Assembly: GCA_000827205.1 (NCBI GenBank)
Contig: KN832557.1
Span: forward strand, 1,062,302-1,126,301
DNA length: 64,000 bases
Direction of reading: 5' to 3'
Source of the DNA: Plicaturopsis crispa FD-325 SS-3
Taxonomy: Eukaryota > Basidiomycota > Agaricomycetes > Amylocorticiales > Amylocorticiaceae
The notes beneath the pieces were generated by a model. That model saw nothing but the letters and a program-made list of their open reading frames with translations. It was not told the origin of the DNA and ran no database searches. The translations under genes were made by a program, and so were the position numbers. Positions 56,941-64,000 of this stretch are shown one piece after another (the first letter of the stretch is position 1; every line of letters begins with the position of its first letter).

Positions 56941-57480
56941 GTGACTGACACCGTGAGCTCCTTTCATCCCTTCCCTGCCCTTCCCTTCAGACTTTGCACA
57001 ATATCACTAATTCGTGTGTTGCACGATTCTTAATTCGTGTGTTGTCGTTAGATTGCATGGAGGAGGAAAATGGTGCTACGATACCGACTGTATTGCGTGA
57101 AGCAAGGTCCTTTCGGATGGATAGGCTTGCAAGCCTGCGTAGGTGACTGTTTTTTTATTCCTTCGTCGGTGCGATAGACTATAAAGTGACTGGTTGACCA
57201 TCGCCAATACGTGACGCTGACCATCGTCAATAATTAGCAGAGTGTGCACCCCGTTTCGAGCAGCCTGTCCTCTGTGACTCCCAGCCACCATCCCTCACTG
57301 TGGAGAACCGATTGCAGTACGTTCTTAGCGTCTCGGAGGATACTTATCCGTACAGCGCGGTCGAGCAGAGGATCCTCGGGTTAACTGTGCGTCCTACTTA
57401 TTCGAATTCTTTGCAAAACTGGCGACACCACTGACATGATCGCTAGTTCGGAATATCGTTTTCTGCACGCGTCTTTCTCG

Positions 57481-57892
57481 CGAGTTGAACAGACCAGCGA
57501 AGACGATCTCACTGGAATATCGACTTGTTACTTTTGGGATGACCGGAAGGCATACAGTTCTCGCTAGTGGGAAAATTGTCGCACTTGTCAAGCTAGTGCT
57601 GGTCGTGCTCTGTTGCTCAATACTATCTATATTCATCGTCAGTTGGTCTTTAAAGTTAAACGGGCTCCCCATCGAAGGCTTCTGTCTATCTCATGGGGTA
57701 CGGACGGCAGCTACCGGTCCGGTAGCCTCAGTCACAACACTCTGGAGGGGTGCACATATTGGAGTCTGGTGATTACCGAACGTCTTCGATGCAGTATAAG
57801 TATAACAGGAGGGACAACCATGCTGAGCGCTGAACCCTCGAACCCTGTTGTCATCGACCGCGACCGCGAAAGTTCACAGAGTCGCTACCACC
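57481..57892. other. Gap after the BTB array
   Basis: About 410 bp between the last duplicated block and the mutarotase-like gene. A hydrophobic plus-strand frame at 57485-57772 lacks a good start, splicing or family resemblance. It should contain the promoter of the next gene. Confidence 0.35.
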
Positions 57893-58379
57893 ATGTCTAT
57901 CCCCCATGCAAAACGTGTCTGTCAGATCGTCAAAGTACGCACCACACCACGTCTCCTTAAAGCCCACTCACCAACCCTGGTGTGCATACAGCTAAAACCC
58001 TCGGCCGAAGCCGAATACCGAGCCATCCACACCACCGTCTGGCCCGGCGTCCTCGCCGCCCTCTCGCGATCCCACATCGTCGACTACTCCATCCACTACT
58101 ACGCGCCCCTGCACCTCCTCATCGCGCACTTCAAGTACACGGGGACCAATTACGCGGAGGATATGGCTGCTAGTGCGGAGGATCCCGAGACGCGGAGGTG
58201 GTGGGGGGTGACGGATGGGATGCAGGAGAGTTTTGTTGAGGGTGCAAAGGGGAGTGGGGGAGATGTTCCTTGGTGGAAGGTAAGAGCTGATGTTTTTGAC
58301 GTTGTACTGGAGCTGCGTTTATTGATGAGGTATTTTGTAGGAGGTCGAGGAGGTGTTCAGGTTTGAAGGAAAGCCTTGA
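57893..58379 (+). CDS. L-rhamnose mutarotase (RhaM/DUF718)-like protein
   Basis: Three exons (57893-57934, 57992-58279, 58341-58379) sum to 123 codons. The sequence runs MSIPHAKRVCQIVKLKPSAE, AEYRAIHTTVWPGVLAALSR, HIVDYSIHYYAPLHLLIAHF and ends RRWWGVTDGMQESF, KEVEEVFRFEGKP. The small dimeric alpha/beta ferredoxin-like fold, the H..VWP motif, the DYSIHYY strand and the paired Trp near the end are those of L-rhamnose mutarotase, which interconverts alpha and beta anomers of L-rhamnose. Fungal members are common; some work on other sugars. Nothing nearby makes a rhamnose pathway, so its sugar is uncertain. It has no signal peptide and should be cytosolic. Confidence 0.85.
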
Positions 58380-58639
58380 TTTTTGTTGTTTCTTGTGAAG
58401 AGTATGACGTATGCAGACCGATAACACACCATGAGATACAAGCCACGCTCAACGGGATGGCGACGATGGACGCGGCGAAGACCATGTGACCATTGAACCC
58501 AGTCTTGTGATCGATCTGCGGGGTGAAATTTTGCCAGTCGACTCTGTCCGATCGCAAACATGTCGTTCTTTCCCTCCCTTCCCCACCCACCAACCCTACC
58601 GCCAACCTCCACCAAGGTCCCTCGAATCCCTCTCTCTCA

Positions 58640-60384
58640 ATGAATACAGAAATCCCATGGACACCAAACGCGCAGAAACGTACGCACACCCTCCCTCCTC
58701 TTTCCCCCTTGGTGATCCTCATACATAGTCTTGGATAAATTCGATAGCTTCCAGGCGCTATCTACTTTCATACAATCCCAGAAAACCCTGCTATCGCGAA
58801 ATCAGGACGATATCGACAGGCTGAAAGAGCTCAAACGCGCCGCGCTAGCTGAACCGGACGCGTTTGTGTCGAATCTAAGCCATGAGGTGCGTCGGTCTTG
58901 TCTTGTCTTGCACCCACCCCACCATGTTCTCTTATTGACCCCTATATATTGCAGCTTCATAGTCAGTCGTATCGACTGAGCGAGCAGTGGGAAAACGCAT
59001 CGGTGCCTCTCGAGCAGATAGACTGGTCGCTCTACGCGTCGCAAGGTTCTTGTTCTTGCCACCCCACCCTCCCTTACCGTACACATCCCTCAACGCAGCA
59101 CTGACCCGACCCTGGTTGACAGATCCAACGCCCCTACGCGACCTCGCCGCGTCCAAACGCTCCTCTCACGCCGAAAAGAGTGCGCCGCGCCCCTACCAGC
59201 GCGGAAACCCCTCCGAGCTCCAGCACCTCGTGCACTCCGCGCGCAGAACGCTCCTCGATCCCGTTTTTGCGCGTCTCCCCCCTTTACCCGCTTTACACTC
59301 CGATAGCGAGGAGTCTGTAGAGGAAGTGGACCCGGCAGAGCTAAAGCGCGAACGCGCGCGGGAGAAGATCCGCGAGCTGAAGAAACGCAAGATCGGGGGG
59401 AGCAGCTTGACTGTTGCCTCTTCGGCGTATCGGACGGGTGTGTTTATAAGGAGGGATCAGATGGATGAGAGTGCGTTGGTGGAGGTGACGTCCGATGAGG
59501 TCGATGGAGGGGGCGATGAGATGGATGGAGGAAGCGGTGCGGGGCCTTCGCGGATGGCCGTGGACCTCGAACCATCAGCGAACGTGCGCACCCGCCGACC
59601 AACGACCAAGCTCAAATCCGCCGCAGAGCCTCCACGTAAACGCTCAGAGCCCCCACGTAAACGCTCAAAGACAAACACAGAGCCCGACCCTGCGCCTCCT
59701 TTGCCCAAGAACCCACCTCCTCCGAACAAGAAACCCCCACCACCACCACCTCCACCTCCTTTGCCCGTGAATAAAAAGGCTTCACGAGACAGCGGCAAGC
59801 CAAAGCCTTCACGAGACAGCACCAAACCAAAACCCGAAACATACAAACAAGCATGGTCCGTCTCAGAGCAGCACCTCCTCGAGCGGCTGCTGGATGAGGT
59901 GCCCGAGGGGGAGAAGAATCGGTGCGTGTTGTGTCTTTGTTAGTGTGTGCTTATGTTGGTCTTCTTTCCCGGGGGATGTTGACCCGGGAGGAGGGTGGAT
60001 GTTGACCCTCCTCTCGGGTGGATGTTGACCCTCTTCCCGGGTGAATATCGACGCGGGCTTACGATGCTGACACACGCTTACCGCTCATTTACTGACTTGG
60101 CTTATACCTTACCATACACCAGGTGGGCGAAGATCTCAAAAGCGATGGACGGGCGACGCACGCCGCGGCAGGTCGCGAGCCGCGTGCAGAAGTATTTCGA
60201 GAAGCTGAAGCGGTTTGGGGTTGGCGTTGATTTTGGTGGTGGGGGTGGTGGTGGCGGTGGTGGTGGTAGTGGTGGTGGTGGTGGTGGTGGGGGCGGCGGT
60301 GGCGGCGGCGGTGGCGGCGGTGGCGGCGGCGGTGGCGGCGGTATCGGTGGTGGAGACGGGGCGGGGCCTAGTAACATGCAATAA
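58640..60384 (+). CDS. Myb/SANT-domain protein, ZZZ3-like, with poly-Gly C-terminus
   Basis: Five exons (58640-58679, 58729-58886, 58955-59045, 59123-59921, 60123-60384) sum to 450 codons. N-terminal region MNTEIPWTPNAQKLLDKFDS is helical and charged (DDIDRLKELKRAALAE). A Lys/Arg-rich block KRERAREKIRELKKRKIGGS, a disordered acidic part and two copies of PPRKRS follow. Then comes a polyproline tract with ten consecutive prolines, near residues 315-325. The Myb domain, from AWSVSEQHLLERLLDEVPEG to RWAKISKAMDGRRTPRQVAS RVQKYFEKL, matches the C-terminal Myb of ZZZ3, a subunit of ATAC histone acetyltransferase. The last 50 residues are almost only glycine. Intron 4 is unusually long (201 nt) and repetitive. 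Confidence 0.7.
59968..60052 (+). repeat. Minisatellite within intron 4 of the Myb gene
   Basis: About four copies of a 23 nt unit built on GGGTGGATGTTGACCC with variable CCTC/CCCGGG ends. It accounts for nearly half of an intron four times longer than most in the window. Confidence 0.75.
60235..60342 (+). repeat. GGT/GGC trinucleotide repeat coding for poly-glycine
   Basis: Thirty-six consecutive codons are glycine except one serine, mixing GGT and GGC with a few GGG. It is in frame within the last exon of the Myb-like gene. The mixed codons suggest point changes after expansion. Confidence 0.92.
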
Positions 60385-60408
60385 ACAGATGAATACCCTC
60401 GTTTGTGG

Positions 60409-60469
60409 AGTCCCCCAGCAAGTGTATGCAAAGTCCCCCAGCAAGTGTATGCGAAGTCCCCCAGCAAGT
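60409..60469 (+). repeat. 23 nt tandem repeat in the Myb gene 3' region
   Basis: Two full and one partial copy of AGTCCCCCAGCAAGTGTATG plus three variable bases, starting 25 bases after the stop codon. Confidence 0.85.
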
Positions 60470-60681
60470 CCACGGTTACATGTTACATGGCCTGATTGCA
60501 AGTGAGGCGGCGTGATCATCATATACGGCATGCCACTGTTGAAACGTTGACATGTTGTTGCAATTGGTCGTGAAAGGTCTTAGCATTAAATACCCACTAC
60601 CCTACAAGATGCGAGCGAGGGGGGACAACAAGTAGGACAAGCAAAACGTCGAACGAGTAAGTAGATGAGATGCGAACGTGT

Positions 60682-60706
60682 GAGATGAGATGAGATGAGA
60701 TGAGAT
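60682..60706 (+). repeat. Pentanucleotide microsatellite (GAGAT)n
   Basis: Five copies of GAGAT in perfect tandem, preceded by related GATGAGATG words, in the convergent gap. Confidence 0.85.
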
Positions 60707-60844
60707 CAGCAGTAAAAGTATAGTAGACTGTAGAACGAACGGCTGACACCAACGCTTGGGTATAGCAAAGCAGCATTACGGATATATCCTCATCCTCTCC
60801 AAAAATCTTCCCCACCGACCACTAGCACCACCACCAACGTATAT

Positions 60845-60895
60845 GTATCACCGCCAGCGTATAAAGTATCACCGCCAGCGAATATGCATCACCGG
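60845..60895 (+). repeat. Short tandem repeat adjacent to a stop codon
   Basis: Two copies of GTATCACCGCCAGCG with A/T-rich spacers and a partial third, ending right at the 3' end of the minus-strand coiled-coil gene. Confidence 0.75.
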
Positions 60896-63188
60896 TCACC
60901 GCTCATCCTCGCCCTGCAGCCTCCGCTCGCCGTCGAAGAACGCAACCAGCTGGCCCACGGGCACCTTCTTCTTCCCATCCGCACGCACGATCTTCGGCGT
61001 CAGGTCCTTCAGCTCCTGCCGCCGCACAAGTAGCGGGTCCACGAATTTCCCGGTCCCGGAGTCGGTGATGCCGAGACCGACGGTGGAGCGCGAGCGCACG
61101 CGCGGGCGGAGGGGCGTTGTTGTTGTGGACGCAGCTGTCGACGGAAGGCGGGGCGCAGAGGGCCCGTACATCGAATGCGGGCGCGCTCGGGAAGACGATT
61201 GCGGTGTAGGCGATGGCGTCGCAGAGTTCCTGCCGCCCGCGAGACGCGCAGCGGATTTCCCTATCGTCTCGTCGTGGAACTCGTCGTCCTCGTCGTCGTC
61301 CGTGGCTGCAGGCGAGGACGAGAACACCGCCGTGCTGATGGAGGATGACTGGTCCCGTTCGTTCGGGTCCGTAATCGGCCCGCCGAGCGCGACGGTGTAT
61401 CGTTTCCGTGGGGTGGGGCTTATGCTCGAGGGCCGGGGCGAGGCCGCTTTCGGGGGCGGGAGGCTCGAGGTATTCGGGGGGCTTTTCACCCGGGAGGGTG
61501 GGGATGTCGCTAATGAGCTAGGGAGACCTGACGCACGTGTGGGCGGCGTCGACGTGATGTTCGGCAGGCCGGATATGGACAATGGGCGGGTGGCGGAGGT
61601 GAGCGAGGACGGCGGGGAGCTCGCGGGGGAGAAGAACCCCTGAGAGAGCGCGACGGTGTCTGGCGGGGTTGCGTAGTCGCCAGTCGGGTATGGAAGACGC
61701 GTGCGACCAGATGCAGATTGACCCGCGGAAGCGAGTGGGGGGCTGGTAGAATCACGGACGGTGGATGTACGCGGTGTCACCGGGGCCGCAGGCACGTATT
61801 CCGAGGCGAGAGAGGCGGAATGTGAATGTATTGCGATCTCCGACGTGGTTGGAGGTGCCTCAGAGATGGCTGCCGCTTGTCGAGCTGGACCAGATGAAAG
61901 GTTGGTCGGTGCAGTCGCCAACTTGGCCATCTCACGGCCTAGCTCTCCGACGCGTCCTTGTAGCTCTGCGACTTCTTCACGGATCTCGCCCACGACGGTG
62001 GAAGCTTGAGTACCGGGATGGATCGACTCGGCCTTCTCTTTCTCCTGCTCTTTGTCGACAAGCCAGCGCTCGACGTCACTCATCCGCTCCTCCAGTGCTC
62101 GAACATGACCAACGGTCCATTTCTCCAGCTTTTCGAACCTCTTGGCTATGGTAAGCAGTGTCCCGGGCACGTCAAGAGTACCCTGCGCATTAAACTGTGC
62201 GTATAGCGGCAGCGGCTCCCGAGAGGGAGATGATGCGTCGCCCTCAGTAGGCCGCATGGGCGAAGGGGTCAGTATCGGTGGTGCGGCTGCATTTATCGGA
62301 CGTGACGGTGTCGGTGAGGAAGGCGAAGATGGGGCGGGACGACGAGGGGGTCCAGTCGGCGGCGCGAGGTTCAAGAACGCAGGGTCTGTATATTTGCTCT
62401 GCGAAGATGCAGGCCACTCCTTCTCCTTTCCCTTCCCATTTTTCTTCTCCGTCTTTTCGCGCGCTTTTGTCTCGTGAATGACTTGTTGCGCCGGCGTGAG
62501 CGGTTCTTTGTCTTTCGTCGGCGTCAATCGGTTCTTCGCCGCAGTCCACCAGCTCGGGTTCTCCTTGGTGGAATTCGAAGGAGACGTTCCCGGAGCGGGC
62601 ATTGTCTGTGCGCGAACGGGGGTAGGCAGCGACTGAGGTGAGCCGCGCCCATTTTGCATCATGGCAAATACTTTGTCTTCGACAAGCCGCCTTTCTTCAG
62701 CCTCCTGCGTGAGAATGCGCTCGGCCTCGCGTCGGCTACGGTCGCGCTCGCGTTCGGCTTGCGCCTCGAGTTCAGCGTCCGTTGGGAGGCCTGATTTTGC
62801 GGATTGCGGACTGACGAGCTTACCGACGCGTTCGGCGAAGTTCGCGGCGAATTGGGAAACGGAGGAGGCGGGCGATATGGGGCGTCGTCCCCATGCCCCG
62901 TCCTCGTCATCTTCGTCGCCGTCGTCGTCCTCTCCATCCTCGGACTGAGAGAAGCCATTCCGCAGAGGCGATGGCGGCCTCCAGGGTGACGGATGCCCAT
63001 AGACAGGCTCTGGCTATAAAACCGACAATAAACAGACACCTCAGATTGGTATCAATGAGATGATTGACCGGGATGCATACGAGATTGAGAGGCAGAGCCG
63101 GTGAAGTCATGCGCCTCTGCTGCTTGATGTTGTGACTACTTCCAGGCGGCGGAACAAGGCTGTTATTAGACACAATAGAATGGGACAT
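60896..63188 (-). CDS. Large disordered protein with a short coiled coil
   Basis: Two exons (63188-63081, 63013-60896) sum to 742 codons; the intron is 67 nt. The start is MSHSIVSNNSLVPPPGSSHN. An acidic Asp/Glu run (SEDGEDDDGDEDDEDGAWG) and a charged helix (AELEAQAERERDRSRREAER) lie in the first 120 residues. Near residues 310-400 is a second coiled coil (VGHVRALEERMSDVERWLVD; EIREEVAELQGRVGELGREM). The rest is Ser/Pro/Thr-rich and disordered, with PRKRYTVALGG and VRSRSTVGLGITDSG as short islands. The C-terminus (LVRRQELKDLTPKIVRADGK, KKVPVGQLVAFFDGERR) looks conserved. Such layouts occur in cytoskeleton- or septum-linked proteins, but I do not recognise the family. It is convergent with the Myb gene and divergent from LCB1. 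Confidence 0.75.
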
Positions 63189-63381
63189 GCTAGCAGCAGA
63201 TTTATGCGAATTCGACGGTGAGGAGGCCATCGCCGCCAGCGCAGGCGGGGGGAAACCAGTCGAGGGGAAACCGACGAAGTTGAGGTTCTGGACAACTTCA
63301 AAGTTCGACGCGTCGAAATTTCCCCTAGGTTCTTCTTGGTCGCGAACCACGACGAGCTCAAAACACAACAACGTCGCCACG
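63189..63381. promoter_or_regulatory. Divergent promoter between the coiled-coil gene and LCB1
   Basis: Only 193 bp separate the two start codons. The frame upstream of the LCB1 ATG is open, so an earlier start is formally possible, but the family begins near the ATG at 63382. Confidence 0.5.
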
Positions 63382-64000
63382 ATGAATAGCTCATCGCAGG
63401 CCCTGGAGCCTGTCTTCGCATTCCTTTCTTACTCGCTGTCGACTCTGGAGACGTCGTTCAACAAGTTGCCTGGCTCGGCCGTCGTTACCCGCTATGTCAA
63501 GTCGTCTCACCAGAACGATCCCGGTCGTACCATCCTGGAGCTCATCCTCTTCCTTTTTGCGGTGAGAACATTGCTTCAAGGACGAACACGAGCAGAAAGG
63601 TCTGGAAAACACTTCATACAATTCTCGGAGAAGGTGAGCTGTCATATGTTCAAGGCTGCACATCTGCCCTGGCAGCTTGCCATTACTAATACACTTCTCT
63701 GCTATAGGAAGTCGACGAGCTCGTAGACGAATGGACGCCCGAACCTCTTGGACAGCCCCTCAATGCTCAGGAACAAGCCGACCTCGATTCAGTGCCTATC
63801 ATACTGGGACCTAATGGTCCCAAACCCAAACTTGTCAGCACGGGGAAAGCAGCCGTCAATCTTTCGAGCTACAACTTCACTGGACTTGCAGGGAACGAAC
63901 ATATCAAGCAGCGTGCCGTAGAGACTCTACGCAAGTATGGACTTGGTAGCTGTGGGCCCCCTGGCTTTTACGGAACGCTTGGTAAATCCACATGTAGTTG
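63382..64000 (+). CDS. LCB1: Serine palmitoyltransferase subunit 1 (LCB1), N-terminal part
   Basis: Exon 1 (63382-63633) gives MNSSSQALEPVFAFLSYSLS, then TRYVKSSHQNDPGRTILELI LFLFAVRTLL with the membrane span, and RAERSGKHFIQFSEK. Exon 2 (63708-63981) continues EVDELVDEWTPEPLGQPLNA and NLSSYNFTGLAGNEHIKQRA, then KYGLGSCGPPGFYGT, a signature of the alpha-oxoamine synthase fold in LCB1. A third exon follows after GTAAAT and leaves the window. LCB1 and LCB2 together condense serine and palmitoyl-CoA on the ER as the first step of sphingolipid synthesis. LCB1 lacks the PLP lysine of LCB2, but that part is outside the window. Confidence 0.95.

Larger units (their letters stand above)
52130..57480 (+). 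repeat. Three-unit tandem segmental duplication with BTB genes
   Basis: Three directly repeated units, each of about 1.6-1.9 kb, contain an upstream block with a probable 5' UTR intron, a BTB gene, and a downstream block. The start of each gene is at 52274, 53952 and 55655. The downstream blocks begin near 53345, 55060 and 57030 and share long identical stretches such as CTTATACCGACTGTAT, AGTGACCGGTCGACAATACT and GCAAGATGTCGAGAGCAGG (the last missing from unit 3). Copies 2 and 3 share two 11 nt deletions that copy 1 lacks, so they are closer to each other. The whole region is internally repetitive in unit 3. Confidence 0.88.

Noticed and set aside
58357-58620. Minus-strand frame with a hydrophobic segment (HMVFAASIVAIPLSVACISW)
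   Set aside because: It could be a tiny membrane protein, but it overlaps the end of the mutarotase gene, has no convincing start in frame and is not one I recognise. Left out pending transcript evidence.
60409-60469. CRISPR-like spaced repeats
   Set aside because: The repeats are directly adjacent, without unique spacers, and the genome is eukaryotic. They are ordinary tandem repeats.
60756-61643. A 295-codon plus-strand open frame
   Set aside because: It lies opposite the long GC-rich exon of the disordered coiled-coil gene, has skewed Arg/Gly composition and no motif. It is a shadow of the other strand.
1-64000. LTR retroelements, LINEs or virus-derived genes
   Set aside because: No reverse transcriptase, integrase, capsid or terminal repeat pattern was recognised. 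The only mobile element supported is the 696 bp TIR element.

Overview
This window looks like nuclear DNA of an Agaricomycete (mushroom-forming basidiomycete, probably a wood-decaying polypore relative). The evidence is dense intron-rich genes with mostly 50-65 nt GT-AG introns, genes packed on both strands with gaps of a few hundred bases, a CBM1 cellulose-binding secreted protein, a cytochrome P450, a CFEM protein, a degenerating BTB/POZ cluster and a pair of lineage-specific proteins with a C-terminal signature ending in a SWQPQLRL-type motif. I saw no bacterial-type operons, CRISPR arrays, plasmid features or recognisable retroelements.

Layout. 0-9.6 kb: a partial short-chain dehydrogenase, RAD6 facing the splicing factor CLF1, a small promethin-like membrane protein, a 696 bp terminal-inverted-repeat element with a perfect 9 bp target duplication, a DNAJC30-like mitochondrial J protein, and the queuine tRNA-ribosyltransferase accessory subunit. 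9.8-26 kb: a secreted amidase, a membrane-anchored histidine acid phosphatase, a very large fungal GHKL-ATPase protein ending in a putative HExxH zinc site, SPO7, and a cytochrome P450. 26.6-35 kb is accessory: two tandem diverged copies of an Agaricomycete-specific gene separated by about 3.1 kb without genes, then two weak orphan genes. 35.6-50 kb: a CBM1 secreted protein, a GPI-type CFEM protein, divergent ribosomal protein genes eL34 and eL31, a Golgi-type SGNH protein, tRNA-Ala(CGC) with an intron, an epoxide hydrolase, a GT69 (CAP59/CMT1-like) glycosyltransferase, CSN1. 50-52 kb: NOP53. 52.2-57.5 kb: a three-unit tandem duplication of a BTB/POZ gene plus flanking DNA, increasingly broken, the third copy carrying a 21 bp (seven-codon) minisatellite. 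57.9-64 kb: an L-rhamnose mutarotase-like protein, a ZZZ3-like Myb protein with a poly-glycine tail, a disordered coiled-coil protein, and the start of LCB1 (serine palmitoyltransferase).

Most single genes are housekeeping: ubiquitination (RAD6, CSN1), splicing (CLF1), ribosome production (eL34, eL31, NOP53), lipid and membrane homeostasis (SPO7, promethin-like, LCB1), tRNA modification (QTRT2). The accessory material lies in the TIR element, the 26.6-35 kb interval and the BTB array. Two genes (RAD6 and eL31) have a first coding exon that is only the ATG. Exon models were built by hand from reading frames, splice consensus and family conservation, so individual junctions may be off, especially in the long amidase, phosphatase, GHKL and P450 genes.
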